Source: Desulfobacula sp.
GTDB lineage: Bacteria > Desulfobacterota > Desulfobacteria > Desulfobacterales > Desulfobacteraceae
Assembly (NCBI GenBank): GCA_027858355.1
Contig: JAQICW010000604.1
Location: 1-12,399, forward strand
Reading direction: 5' to 3'
DNA: 12,399 nucleotides
Under the pieces are notes generated by a model that was not told the DNA's origin, did not search any database, and saw nothing but the letters and a program-made list of their open reading frames with translations. Shown here in pieces: positions 1-7,541 of the stretch. The position numbers and the translations under genes were made by a program. Every line of letters starts with the position of its first letter. Position 1 is the stretch's first letter.

Positions 1-27
1 TATCATTTTTTTCTTTCATTTTTTCTT

Positions 28-597
28 TCACGGCCAGGCCATCTCTTTTTTAAAAATCAAACACAGCTCTTCTGTGGCTTTGTCAAGGTTATCATTGACC
101 ACCACGTATTGAAACAGGTCTTTCTGATCTATTTCTGATTTTGCATTGTCAAGGCGTTTGGCAATCACTTCTTTTAGGTCTGTTCCACGGTTTTCAAGGC
201 GTTGAGACAAAATTTCAAAAGAGGGCGGCATGATAAATATGGAAACTATATCCATGCCCAATGCCATAATCTGTCTTGCACCCTGGACATCAATATCCAG
301 AATAAGACTCTGGCCTTTTTCAAGGCAGGCTTTTACAAATTCTTTGGATGTACCATAAAAATTATCATGGACCTTTGCCCATTCAAGCCAGTGCTCCAGG
401 GTTATTTTTTGTTCAAACTCATCTATGTTTATAAAAAAATAGTCAAGACCGTTTTGTTCATTTTTCCTAGGCGCCCGAGTGGTGTGGGAAATAGAATAAG
501 AAAGGTTTTTAAACCGGGTTAATACCTTTCTTATCAATGTTGTTTTCCCGGTACCGGAAGGAGCGGAGATGACAAATAACTTTCCTGTGCCTGGCAT
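28..597 (-). CDS. gmk: Guanylate kinase
   Basis: Guanylate kinase phosphorylates GMP to GDP with ATP in the cytoplasm, feeding the GTP/dGTP pools. The 189-residue product has the P-loop SGTGKTT at about residues 14-20. It also has the GMP-binding segment SISHTTRAPR (35-44) with R41, the YGT motif (81-83), DIDVQGARQ (101-109), the lid segment RLENRGT (133-139) and the closing VVNDNLDKA (167-174). Length is slightly short of the usual 200-210 but no motif is missing. The ATG follows a GGAAGAAGGA-type ribosome site that lies over the end of remA, whose stop codon is only 4 nt upstream. The yicC-remA-gmk order is a widespread cluster, seen for example in Bacillus, so these genes are probably cotranscribed. 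The stop is TGA. Beyond it, an ATG at 19-17 could begin the next gene, but only a few codons are visible. Confidence 0.97.
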   Translation of the reverse strand: MPGTGKLFVISAPSGTGKTTLIRKVLTRFKNLSYSISHTTRAPRKNEQNGLDYFFINIDEFEQKITLEHWLEWAKVHDNFYGTSKEFVKACLEKGQSLILDIDVQGARQIMALGMDIVSIFIMPPSFEILSQRLENRGTDLKEVIAKRLDNAKSEIDQKDLFQYVVVNDNLDKATEELCLIFKKEMAWP

Positions 598-601
598 AAG
601 A

Positions 602-862
602 TTATCCTTCTTCCTTGGCCATCAGGGATTCAAATCGGTTGGAGAGTGTCTCAAACTGAATAGATGAAAGAATGACATGATTGCTTTCCGTGATAATAAA
701 AGCCCTTGTTTTTCTGCCGTGGGTGACATCAAGAAGGCGCTGTTCCTGTTTGGCTTCATCCTTGAGCCGTTTCATGGGAGATGAGTTGGGCGATAAAATC
801 GCCACTACTTTTTGTGCCACCACAGTGTTTCCAAAGCCTAAGTTTAAAAGAAGCTGTTCCAT
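602..862 (-). CDS. remA: RemA/DUF370-family regulatory protein
   Basis: An 86-residue member of the RemA family (DUF370). In Bacillus subtilis RemA is a ring-forming DNA-binding protein that activates biofilm-matrix and osmoprotection genes; its role in LPS-bearing bacteria is not settled. Family hallmarks are NLGFGN near the N terminus (7-12), [13 protein letters not shown] (21-33), and the basic loop [14 protein letters not shown] (45-58) followed by [13 protein letters not shown]. The basic residues around GRKTR correspond to the region used for DNA contact in characterised RemA. The start is supported by an AAAGGAAGA ribosome site upstream. It lies 26 nt after yicC and 4 nt before gmk, the conserved family arrangement. 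Assignment to the family is firm; the regulatory target here is unknown. Confidence 0.92.
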   Translation of the reverse strand: MEQLLLNLGFGNTVVAQKVVAILSPNSSPMKRLKDEAKQEQRLLDVTHGRKTRAFIITESNHVILSSIQFETLSNRFESLMAKEEG

Positions 863-888
863 AGGGTCTTCCTTTGCATATATAAAGG

Positions 889-1770
889 TTACTCAATATT
901 TTGAACCTGTTCCCTGATCTTTTCAAGCTCTGATTTCAGGTTGACGATCATATGGGATAAATCAGCATTTCCAGCCTTTGAACCAATGGTGTTAAATTCC
1001 CTGTTAAACTCCTGGATTAAAAAATTAAGCTTCCTGCCTTCAGAATCATCTGAATCAAGGATCTGCCTGAATTGTTTAATATGGCTGTAAAGTCGAACAA
1101 TTTCCTCTGATACATCACTCTTGTCAGCAATTATGGCTGCCTCCTGGGAAATCCTGACAGGGTCGAGTCCTTCTGTATCCGAGGTTAGATAGGATATCCT
1201 TTCCATAAGCCGTTTCTTATAAACTAAAGGAATTTTTGCAGCATCTTTTTCAACCTGCTTTAAATTGCCTTCAATATAATCAATCCTTGCGCTTAAGTCT
1301 GAATAAAGATTTTTCCCCTCTTCTTTGCGCATGAGATCCAGATTGATACTGGCTGTCTCAAGGCAAGGCTTGATCGCCTTCCACAGGTTTTTTGAATCCA
1401 ATTTCTTTTTAGAAGGAACAATCACATTTCTGGCAGATAAGATATCAGTCATAGAGATGTCGGCTGACAAATTTAAATCTTTTTTTATCTTTTTTAATGC
1501 CTGATAATAGGATGCTGTCCTTGCATCATCCACTTCAAATAATTCCAGGTCTATTGCATCATCCTGAATAAACAATTTAATCTCAATTCTTCCCCTATCA
1601 TGGGTTTTGGCGATCACCTTTTTAATATCCTCTTCAAAAACCTGACAGGATTCAGGACCATAAAAACTAATATCAAGATGTCGTGAATTATAAGAACGGA
1701 GGGTTACATCTGCAGTGATGGTGTCATAAGTATTTGAAACCTGCGAAAAAGCTGTCATGCTTTTAATCAT
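889..1770 (-). CDS. yicC: YicC family endoribonuclease
   Basis: A 293-residue YicC-type protein (YicC-like N-terminal domain plus the DUF1732 C-terminal domain). E. coli YicC is an endoribonuclease linked to degradation of the small RNA RyhB; B. subtilis YloC is the homologue. The N terminus [10 protein letters not shown] is the typical family start. The C terminus carries the signature [17 protein letters not shown] followed by an [13 protein letters not shown] tail. A longer reading from a TTG at 1809 is possible. I chose the ATG at 1770-1768 because it matches the family N terminus, has AAGGA upstream, and overlaps the DUF4416 stop in an ATGA arrangement, a sign of translational coupling. 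Length equals the family norm. Position directly before remA and gmk matches the conserved cluster. Confidence 0.95.
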   Translation of the reverse strand: MIKSMTAFSQVSNTYDTITADVTLRSYNSRHLDISFYGPESCQVFEEDIKKVIAKTHDRGRIEIKLFIQDDAIDLELFEVDDARTASYYQALKKIKKDLNLSADISMTDILSARNVIVPSKKKLDSKNLWKAIKPCLETASINLDLMRKEEGKNLYSDLSARIDYIEGNLKQVEKDAAKIPLVYKKRLMERISYLTSDTEGLDPVRISQEAAIIADKSDVSEEIVRLYSHIKQFRQILDSDDSEGRKLNFLIQEFNREFNTIGSKAGNADLSHMIVNLKSELEKIREQVQNIE

Positions 1771-2318
1771 TTTTTTTTCCTTTGTGTGCTGTCTGTCCTT
1801 AAATCCCAAAGATATTTATCCCTGACCTTTGATAAAAAAGAAATCATGTCTTTTGATGCATAATCCGGGTATGTCCAGTCCAATGTTTTAAAACCATGTT
1901 TTTTAGAATACATCAATGTCAGGTCAGCATAAATTTTGCGACCAATATAAATCCTGTGGGAATATTCCTTGCCAGTGGCCAGGATAAACCGAGATGAAAC
2001 CAGATATCCAGGATCAATGTTCACAGACCTCTTTCCGGCTCTTGCAAACCGATTTTCAATTTCATTGGTTTTCTCTTTTATCAGAGCAAGTTCATCCTGG
2101 GCAATTAAATTTTTAAACACAAAAACCTTGCGAAACAAAGGCGTGCCCATCTCTTGGTAATAATACTCAGTATAAGCAAAATCAAGCCAGCGGCTGATAA
2201 TGTCCACAGGGCCGAATGCCTCTTCCAGCAGGGAAAAGACTTCCTCTATCAAGGCCTTGTCATTCATGATACATCCGACTACCAGTTTTGCAGGATCTGG
2301 ATTTTTTGGAATACTCAT
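1767..2318 (-). CDS. DUF4416 family protein
   Basis: A 183-residue protein of the DUF4416 family, which has no established function. It matches the family around the hallmark VNIDPGYLVSSRFILATGK (about 99-117), then HRIYIGRKIYADLTLMY and a late LDWTYPDY segment. I see no signal peptide, membrane helix or metal-binding cysteine cluster, so it is probably soluble and cytoplasmic. The start lies 3 nt after the stop of the Trm112-like gene and has only a weak ribosome site, suggesting translation coupled to the upstream gene. Its own TGA stop overlaps the yicC ATG. The context suggests work in RNA or nucleotide metabolism, but that is association only. Confidence 0.88.
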   Translation of the reverse strand: MSIPKNPDPAKLVVGCIMNDKALIEEVFSLLEEAFGPVDIISRWLDFAYTEYYYQEMGTPLFRKVFVFKNLIAQDELALIKEKTNEIENRFARAGKRSVNIDPGYLVSSRFILATGKEYSHRIYIGRKIYADLTLMYSKKHGFKTLDWTYPDYASKDMISFLSKVRDKYLWDLRTDSTQRKKK

Positions 2319-2321
2319 GGA

Positions 2322-2489
2322 TTACAGTGGTTTTGCCTCATCAATGAGCATGATGGGAATATCATCCTTTATTTCATATACGAGACGGCATGCCAGGCAT
2401 TCAAGCCCGTCCTTTGTTTTATTTAAATGAATTTCACCCTTGCATTTGGGGCAAACCAGTATTTCCAATAATTCTTCAGAAATTGCCAT
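2322..2489 (-). CDS. Trm112/YcaR-like small zinc-binding protein
   Basis: A 55-residue gene read directly from the minus strand. It begins MAISEELLEILVCPKCKG and ends DIPIMLIDEAKPL. Two cysteine pairs, CPKC (13-16) and CLAC (31-34), form the single zinc site of the Trm112/UPF0434 family, and the D-(D/G)-IP-(I/V)-M/L ending is also typical. Eukaryotic and archaeal Trm112 proteins are activating partners of methyltransferases; E. coli YcaR is the close bacterial counterpart and is encoded in the msbA-lpxK-ycaR-kdsB block. Here it likewise sits downstream of msbA. A strong AAAGGAGAG ribosome site precedes the ATG, and the TAA lies 3 nt before the DUF4416 start, making it the first gene of the minus-strand run. 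The methyltransferase partner, if any, is unknown. Confidence 0.9.
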   Translation of the reverse strand: MAISEELLEILVCPKCKGEIHLNKTKDGLECLACRLVYEIKDDIPIMLIDEAKPL

Positions 2490-2510
2490 TATTCTCTCCT
2501 TTAATTAGTA

Positions 2511-2533
2511 CCTGAACGAAAACCCCGTTCGGG
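2511..2533. repeat. Intercistronic hairpin element, copy 1
   Basis: CCTGAACG (2511-2518) pairs with CGTTCGGG (2526-2533) across a 7-nt AAAACCC loop, giving eight pairs including one G-U when read on the plus strand. On the minus strand, the transcribed direction of both flanking genes, one pair becomes a C-A mismatch. No U tract follows, so it is not a classic intrinsic terminator. It lies just upstream of the Trm112-like ribosome site and resembles the element at 10288-10333. Confidence 0.5.
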
Positions 2534-2546
2534 TATGGTTTTAAGT

Positions 2547-2587
2547 TTTAAGTTTTAGGATTTAACTCTTAAAACCTAAAACTTAAA
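2547..2587 (-). terminator. AT-rich hairpin at the end of msbA
   Basis: A perfect 13-bp inverted repeat, TTTAAGTTTTAGG (2547-2559) and CCTAAAACTTAAA (2575-2587). An inner five-pair helix TTTAA/TTAAA continues it after one mismatch, with CTC as apical loop. The msbA stop codon is inside the first arm on the transcribed strand. It is placed like a terminator or 3'-end stabiliser for msbA, but the stem is almost all A-U and no U run follows, so termination strength is doubtful. Confidence 0.45.
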
Positions 2588-4355
2588 CCCTAAAATGATT
2601 CAAGCCTTTAGCAGCCTGCATGGTTTGAAGTTTAAAATAATCTCCTTTTTGGGCCATAAGCTCATCATGGGTACCTTGTTCTTTTATGGCCCCGTTTTTC
2701 AACAAAATAATCCGAGAGGCATAATCAATGGTGGACAATCTGTGAGCAATCACAAAGGAGGTTCTGCCTTTCATCAAATTTTCCAGGGCTTTTTGCACCA
2801 CCCTTTCAGCTTGTGAATCCAAAGCAGAGGTTGCTTCATCCAGTATAAGGATAGGTGCATCTTTGATCAGAGCCCGGGCAATACAGATCCGCTGTTTTTC
2901 TCCCCCAGAAAGACGGGAACCAAGTTCTCCTATAATGGTATCAAACCCCTTGGGAAACCCCTGTATAAATTCATAGGCATAGGCTGCTTTTGCTGCATTT
3001 TCTATTTCAAGATCCGTTGCATCCATCTTGCCATACCGGATATTATCTTTCACTGATTCGTTAAAAAGAATGGGTTCCTGGGTCACAATGGAAATATGAT
3101 CCCGCAGGGATTTGATTGAAAGATCTTTTACATTTTTTCCTGCAATAAGCACGCGGCCGCAGGTAACATCATACAAGCGCGGGACAAGATTGACTAGACT
3201 GGTCTTTCCTCCCCCGCTCATCCCGACAAGGGCCAGGACTTCACCAGGTGCAACCTTTAGATTGATATCATTTAAAGCAGGTGCCTCATTATCATTATAG
3301 GAAAAACCAACATGATCAAATTCAACATCAAAAATGCTTTCTGTAATAATTTCAGGGGTTTTCTTTTCCTTAATGTCAGACTCTTCTTCCAGAATATCAA
3401 ATATTCTTGTGGCTGAAGCAATGCCTTCCTGGATGGTGTTGTTCAGATTGGACAATTTTTTCACAGGATCATAGAGCATCATCACGGCAGTGAGAAATGA
3501 GAAAAAAGTTCCTGGTGTTGATGTGCCGTTAATCACCCGAAGGCCGCCAAACCAGATAATAAATGCAATGCCAAGGCCGCCTAAAAATTCCATGACAGGT
3601 GAGGACAAAGCCTTGGCAATGACTTTTTTCATCTCAAGCCTGAAAAGCACCTGGGTTTTCTCTTTAAAGCGATTTTTTTCAAAAACCTGAAGATTAAAGA
3701 TTTTTATAATCTTGCTGCCGGTAAATGTTTCATGCAGAAATGAATTCAAATCCGCCATGGTTTCCTGGGTCCCCGTGGAAAATTTTCTAACCCGTCTGCC
3801 AAACAGAACAATGGGATAAAAAGCCAGGGGTAGAACTACAAAAGCGCCCAATGCCAGTTGCCAGTCCCGATAAAAAATAACAAATAAAAAGGCAATTACT
3901 GAGAAAAAATCCCTGAACACATTAATCACAGCCGTGGAAACCATGCCTTTAACGATGTTAACATCATTTGTAATGCGGGACATCAGGGCTCCGGTTTTTT
4001 CCCTGTGAATAAAAGAAATGGGAAGATCCATTATCTTTTCATACAAAGAGTCTCTGAAAAACCGGATGATCTTTTCCCCGATATAATTCATCAAATACTC
4101 TGATCCATAGGAGCCTGCGCCTTTTAAAAAAAAGACCAGGATGGCAAGCCCGGGAATTATCAAGAGCATGTCCCGGTTTTGCTTGATAAAAATATCATCC
4201 ATGACGGGTTTGACTAAAAGCGCCATGGCACCGTTTGCCCCGGCAACAACAACCATGCATAAGGCAGCCAGCAAAAGTCTTTTCCAGTATATAGAAACCA
4301 GAGAAATGATTTTTTTTTGCCGCGATTTGGTCAGTTTCGGATTTTTCTTTTCCAT
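2583..4355 (-). CDS. msbA: MsbA-type lipid A ABC exporter
   Basis: A 590-residue half-transporter with a fused membrane domain and ATPase, the MsbA layout, acting as a homodimer in the inner membrane to flip lipid A-core (or a related lipid) outward. The membrane domain covers about residues 18-310, with hydrophobic segments near 26-48, 64-80, 145-185 and 255-292. The ATPase (about 342-580) has Walker A GMSGGGKTS (378-386), the Q-loop Q426, signature LSGGE (482-486), Walker B ILILDE (502-507) and switch His538 in AHRLSTI. The start has a short AAGG ribosome site. Divergence from the Kdo transferase gene waaA supports a lipid A role over generic multidrug export. No lpxK lies between it and the Trm112-like gene, unlike in E. 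coli. Confidence 0.92.
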   Translation of the reverse strand: MEKKNPKLTKSRQKKIISLVSIYWKRLLLAALCMVVVAGANGAMALLVKPVMDDIFIKQNRDMLLIIPGLAILVFFLKGAGSYGSEYLMNYIGEKIIRFFRDSLYEKIMDLPISFIHREKTGALMSRITNDVNIVKGMVSTAVINVFRDFFSVIAFLFVIFYRDWQLALGAFVVLPLAFYPIVLFGRRVRKFSTGTQETMADLNSFLHETFTGSKIIKIFNLQVFEKNRFKEKTQVLFRLEMKKVIAKALSSPVMEFLGGLGIAFIIWFGGLRVINGTSTPGTFFSFLTAVMMLYDPVKKLSNLNNTIQEGIASATRIFDILEEESDIKEKKTPEIITESIFDVEFDHVGFSYNDNEAPALNDINLKVAPGEVLALVGMSGGGKTSLVNLVPRLYDVTCGRVLIAGKNVKDLSIKSLRDHISIVTQEPILFNESVKDNIRYGKMDATDLEIENAAKAAYAYEFIQGFPKGFDTIIGELGSRLSGGEKQRICIARALIKDAPILILDEATSALDSQAERVVQKALENLMKGRTSFVIAHRLSTIDYASRIILLKNGAIKEQGTHDELMAQKGDYFKLQTMQAAKGLNHFRV

Positions 4356-4402
4356 AAACCTTAATTTATTATACTAAGAACTATTGTCAACATTTAAAAA
4401 AA
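4356..4402. promoter_or_regulatory. Divergent msbA/waaA promoter region
   Basis: Only 47 nt separate the two start codons. On the minus strand a perfect TATAAT (4373-4368) and a perfect TTGACA (4390-4385) are present but just 11 nt apart, too close to work as one standard promoter. TTGACA with TAAATT at 16 nt is an alternative. On the plus strand TATACT (4370-4375) overlaps the same box, with no clear -35. Transcription toward both genes probably starts here with very short leaders, but exact start sites cannot be fixed. Confidence 0.4.
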
Positions 4403-5701
4403 ATGAGAGCATGTATACCCATGATAAAGAATGCCTTTATACTCAATTTTTTCAAACTTTACAATATGCTCTGGCGCTTGAGTCTTCCATTTCTCAAAAA
4501 AAACAAACGCATGAGGTCAGGATTTGAAAAACGGATTGATTCTTCTCACCATACAAAGGCAGATATATGGATTCAGGCAGCTTCTGCAGGTGAAGCCTAC
4601 CTTGCCGCAAATATCCTTAAAAGGCTGTCCCCAAAAACATATTTAAAAATTTTAGTGACCACAACAACATCCCAGGGCATGGATATTTTACGGACAAGAT
4701 TAACCGAAAAAATGATCCACAAATCAATAGATCTTAAAATAGAATGGTTTCCCTTTGATATGCCTGACACCATTGAAAAAACCATAAAAATTATCAACCC
4801 CCGGGTTATGGTGCTGCTTGAAACTGAAATCTGGCCTGCCCTGCTCTATTACCTGAAACTCAACAAGACCCAAATTTTTATCATAAATGCAAGGCTTTCC
4901 AAAAATAGTTATACCCATTTTCTGAAAACAAATTTTTTTTGGAAACACCTGTCTCCAGATACAATTCTTGCAACTTCAGATCAGGATGCGCAAAGATATG
5001 AACAGGTGTTTGAAGGGGCAATGGTGAACACCATGCCAAATATCAAATTTGAAGCTATAGATACAGATGAGGATGATGTTAACACCCTGAAACAAATAAA
5101 AAAAATGCTTCCCCAAGCTTTGCCCCTGACTATTCTGGCATCCATAAGAAAGCAGGAGGAAAAAGAGATGGTCCATATTTTAAAAAATATTTTAAAAATA
5201 GTACCAAACCAGGTTGTTGCCATCTTTCCAAGACACATGCACAGGGTCAGGGCCTGGGAAAAACGCTTGACCTCCCAGAATTTAAATTTTCATTTAAGGT
5301 CTAAAATAAATTCTTGTCTGAAAAATCCTTGTATAATATTATGGGATACCTTTGGAGAGCTTAAAACAGCCTATGGTTTAGCCTCCGTTGTCTTTGTCGG
5401 TGGCAGCCTGAAACCTTTGGGAGGACAAAATTTTATTGAACCAGCCATCCAGGGGGCCGTCATAGTCACAGGCCCATATTATGATGATTTTGCGTGGGCA
5501 ACCAATGACATCTTTAAAAAAGGAATCATCATTAAAAAAAACCATTGGAAAGCTGTTGCCAGAACCATCACCCAGGCCCTTGAAAAACCAGGCAACAGGT
5601 CTGACCGCAAAGGTCTTGCCCTGGAATACCTCCAATCAAATCAGGGCGGCACCCAGCAAGCCTGCCATGAAATTTTAAAAGCCTTTGACGTCTGGACCTG
5701 A
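4403..5701 (+). CDS. waaA: Kdo transferase (3-deoxy-D-manno-octulosonate transferase)
   Basis: WaaA/KdtA transfers Kdo from CMP-Kdo to lipid IVA at the cytoplasmic face of the inner membrane. The 432 residues match the usual length. A hydrophobic N-terminal anchor (about 17-34) is followed by RSGFEKRI, where E42 is a candidate for the catalytic base described in Aquifex WaaA (inference). Then come WIQAASAGEA (56-65), TTTTSQG (86-92), ETEIWP (140-145), PNIKFEA (212-218), FPRHMHR (275-281), WDTFGEL (314-320) and GGSLKPLGGQNFIEPA (333-348), which normally reads GGHN. The ATG at 4403 has no good ribosome site; an in-frame ATG at 4421 (residue 7) is an equally possible start. It is divergent from msbA, an LPS partner. 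Stop is TGA. Confidence 0.93.
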   Translation: MRACIPMIKNAFILNFFKLYNMLWRLSLPFLKKNKRMRSGFEKRIDSSHHTKADIWIQAASAGEAYLAANILKRLSPKTYLKILVTTTTSQGMDILRTRLTEKMIHKSIDLKIEWFPFDMPDTIEKTIKIINPRVMVLLETEIWPALLYYLKLNKTQIFIINARLSKNSYTHFLKTNFFWKHLSPDTILATSDQDAQRYEQVFEGAMVNTMPNIKFEAIDTDEDDVNTLKQIKKMLPQALPLTILASIRKQEEKEMVHILKNILKIVPNQVVAIFPRHMHRVRAWEKRLTSQNLNFHLRSKINSCLKNPCIILWDTFGELKTAYGLASVVFVGGSLKPLGGQNFIEPAIQGAVIVTGPYYDDFAWATNDIFKKGIIIKKNHWKAVARTITQALEKPGNRSDRKGLALEYLQSNQGGTQQACHEILKAFDVWT

Positions 5702-5873
5702 TTGGTATATAGTGAATACACTCTTTGTGACAGTTCTACTCTTTTCAATTTGAGTCCTTGTATACTGCTTACGCTCTTTTGATCTTATATCTGATTTTAA
5801 AAACATTTTTTTAACCGGCATCCTGAAGTTTTTTTTAAGGAGGCTCTCTAACCATCAAAAAGGGGAGGTATTT

Positions 5874-6440
5874 ATGGAAAATCACACCATTTATTATGAC
5901 ACGATTACCCGGTTAACAACGGCTATTTCTCAGTGCAAAGATCCGGAAGAAGTAGCCCTGATAACGGTGGAAAGTGTTAAAACCGCATTCAGAGTCAAAG
6001 GCTGCTCAATATTTTTGGTGGACAGGGAAACCAGTGAGCTTGGCCTTGTTGCATCATACGGTTTAAGCGATGAATACCTTAAAAAAGGACCGATCCATTT
6101 CATGCAGACCATCAAGGAAGCAAAAGACGCTGTTCCCATAGCAATCTATGATGTAATGGATGATCCTAGAATCGAATATCCCCAGGAAGCTAAAAAAGAA
6201 GGCATCTCTTCTTTGCTGGGTGTTCCCATTATCAGCCATGATAAAATCATTGGCGCCCTTCGTGTTTATACTGAAAAACCCTGGGAATTTTCTCTTGCTG
6301 ATATCACGCTTATCCAGGCCGTTGCATCAATATGCGGCATGGCCATGGACATGTGCAGACTATACAAAGGGTATAAAACAAGCATTGAAATTCTTAAAAA
6401 TATGAGAGGGAAAGATACATATGGTTCAAACACTAATTAA
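5874..6440 (+). CDS. Single-domain GAF protein
   Basis: A 188-residue stand-alone GAF-domain protein; the domain spans about 12-160. Typical elements are the N-terminal helix with CKDPEEVALITVES, the strand GCSIFLVDR (43-51), LGLVASYGLSDEYL (56-69), DVMDDPRIEYPQEAKKEG (93-110), SLLGVPII (113-120), KIIGALRVYT (124-133) and the closing helix after FSLADITLIQAVA. GAF domains bind small ligands such as cyclic nucleotides, or cofactors; the ligand here cannot be told. No kinase, cyclase or DNA-binding domain is attached, so it would have to act through a partner or as a soluble sensor. GGGGAGGT upstream supports the start; a second purine-rich AAGGAGG lies about 30 nt further up with no start codon after it. 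Its stop overlaps the convergent gpsA stop. Confidence 0.85.
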   Translation: MENHTIYYDTITRLTTAISQCKDPEEVALITVESVKTAFRVKGCSIFLVDRETSELGLVASYGLSDEYLKKGPIHFMQTIKEAKDAVPIAIYDVMDDPRIEYPQEAKKEGISSLLGVPIISHDKIIGALRVYTEKPWEFSLADITLIQAVASICGMAMDMCRLYKGYKTSIEILKNMRGKDTYGSNTN

Positions 6441-7462
6441 CTGCCCAGAACACCGTCCAGTTCATGCTTCAAGGAGCGGTTCATCAGACGTTCAACAGTT
6501 TCTTTGACAGAACGGCCTTCAAAAAGAACGGAATAAACTTCATTGCAAATGGGTAGATCCACCCCCAGTTTTTTTGACAAATTGTAGACGGATCGGGTTG
6601 TCTTAACACCTTCGGCAACCATTCTCATTTCAGAAATGATATCATCCAGTTTTTTGCCTTCCCCGATCTGCCTGCCCAGGGTATAGTTGCGGCTTAATTC
6701 GCCTGTACAGGTTAATAAAAGGTCTCCTACACCGGCAAGGCCTGCCAGGGTAAGAGGATCAGCACCCAGCTTTGTTCCCAGCCTGTTCATCTCCGTAAGA
6801 CCCCGGGTAATCAGGGCAGCCCTTGGATTAAGACCCATTTTCATACCATCACAAATACCGGCAGCTATGGCCACCACATTTTTCATGGCACCACCGATCT
6901 GGGTACCGATGGGATCATCATTGACATACACCCTGAATGTCGGACAGGAAAATATGTTCTGAACATATTCAGACACGTCCCGGCTGGTTGACGAGGCAGC
7001 AACAACTGTGGGCACTTTATTTGCTACTTCCTTTGCAAAACTTGGCCCTGAAAGAACAGCAAAGTTTTCTTTGGGAAGAAAATCAATTTTCTCTGCAAGG
7101 ATCTGGGTCATGGTCATATGGGTTTTATTCTCAATCCCCTTGGATGCTGTTACAACTATTGTCCCGGGACTGATAAAATTTCTCATCTGCCCGGCAACAT
7201 CCCTCATGCAGTGGGATGGAACCACAACAAGCACAAGATCTTTTTCTTTTACAACGATTTCAATATCATTGGATGGAATAATATTTTCCGGCAGTCGCAC
7301 ATCTGGAAGAAAAATCTTGTTTTCCCTTATCTTTTCAATCTGTTCTCATACTTCAGGCTCAAACACCCATAGATCCAGAAAAAACCCTTTGTCTGCAAGC
7401 AATTTGGCCAGAGCGGTTCCCCAGGCTCCTCCACCCACAACCCCTATTCTGGTGTTTGCCAT
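6437..7462 (-). CDS. gpsA: Glycerol-3-phosphate dehydrogenase GpsA, interrupted by an in-frame TGA
   Basis: GpsA reduces dihydroxyacetone phosphate to sn-glycerol 3-phosphate with NAD(P)H, the first step of phospholipid synthesis. Read from the ATG at 7462, codons 1-38 give MANTRIGVVGGGAWGTALAK and the rest of the Rossmann start up to WVFEPEV, with the nucleotide-binding GGGAWG. Codon 39 is TGA (7348-7346). The frame then resumes perfectly with EQIEKIRENKIFLPD and continues to the end: SGPSFAKE (138-145), catalytic Lys194 in GGAMKN, GLAGVGDLLLTC and SRN. Total is 341 codons, normal for the family. An AGGAA site precedes 7462; ATG 7480 is an alternative start. A product starting at GTG 7300 would lack the coenzyme-binding motif. 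This may be a nonsense mutation, a sequence error, or recoding; five neighbouring genes use TGA as their stop. Confidence 0.88.
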
Positions 7463-7541
7463 GTCCATCTTCCTGCTCATGCACTAAACTTTCCTTTCAG
7501 ATCTGACAAGATCCTGATATTAAAGATATTCTTTTCTATAT

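Noticed and set aside
1771..1809. A longer N terminus for YicC from a TTG
   Set aside because: The ATG at 1770 matches the family start, has a ribosome site, and forms an ATGA junction with the preceding gene.
2571..2596. Telomere-like AAACCTAAA and AAACCCTAAA stretches after msbA
   Set aside because: They are one arm of the AT-rich hairpin and the last msbA codons, not an array; the likeness to plant telomere repeats is chance.
5797..5814. TTAAAAA / TTTTTAA stem as a terminator for waaA
   Set aside because: Pure A-T stem with no U tail and about 100 nt from the stop; chance in AT-rich DNA is more likely.
5838..5844. A second AAGGAGG upstream of the GAF gene as the start of a leader peptide
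   Set aside because: No ATG, GTG or TTG follows at a usable distance, so no coding sequence can be supported.
6437..7462. Genome-wide reassignment of TGA as a sense codon to explain gpsA
   Set aside because: gmk, the DUF4416 gene, waaA, the membrane-protein gene and the stress-protein gene all end at TGA at their expected family lengths.
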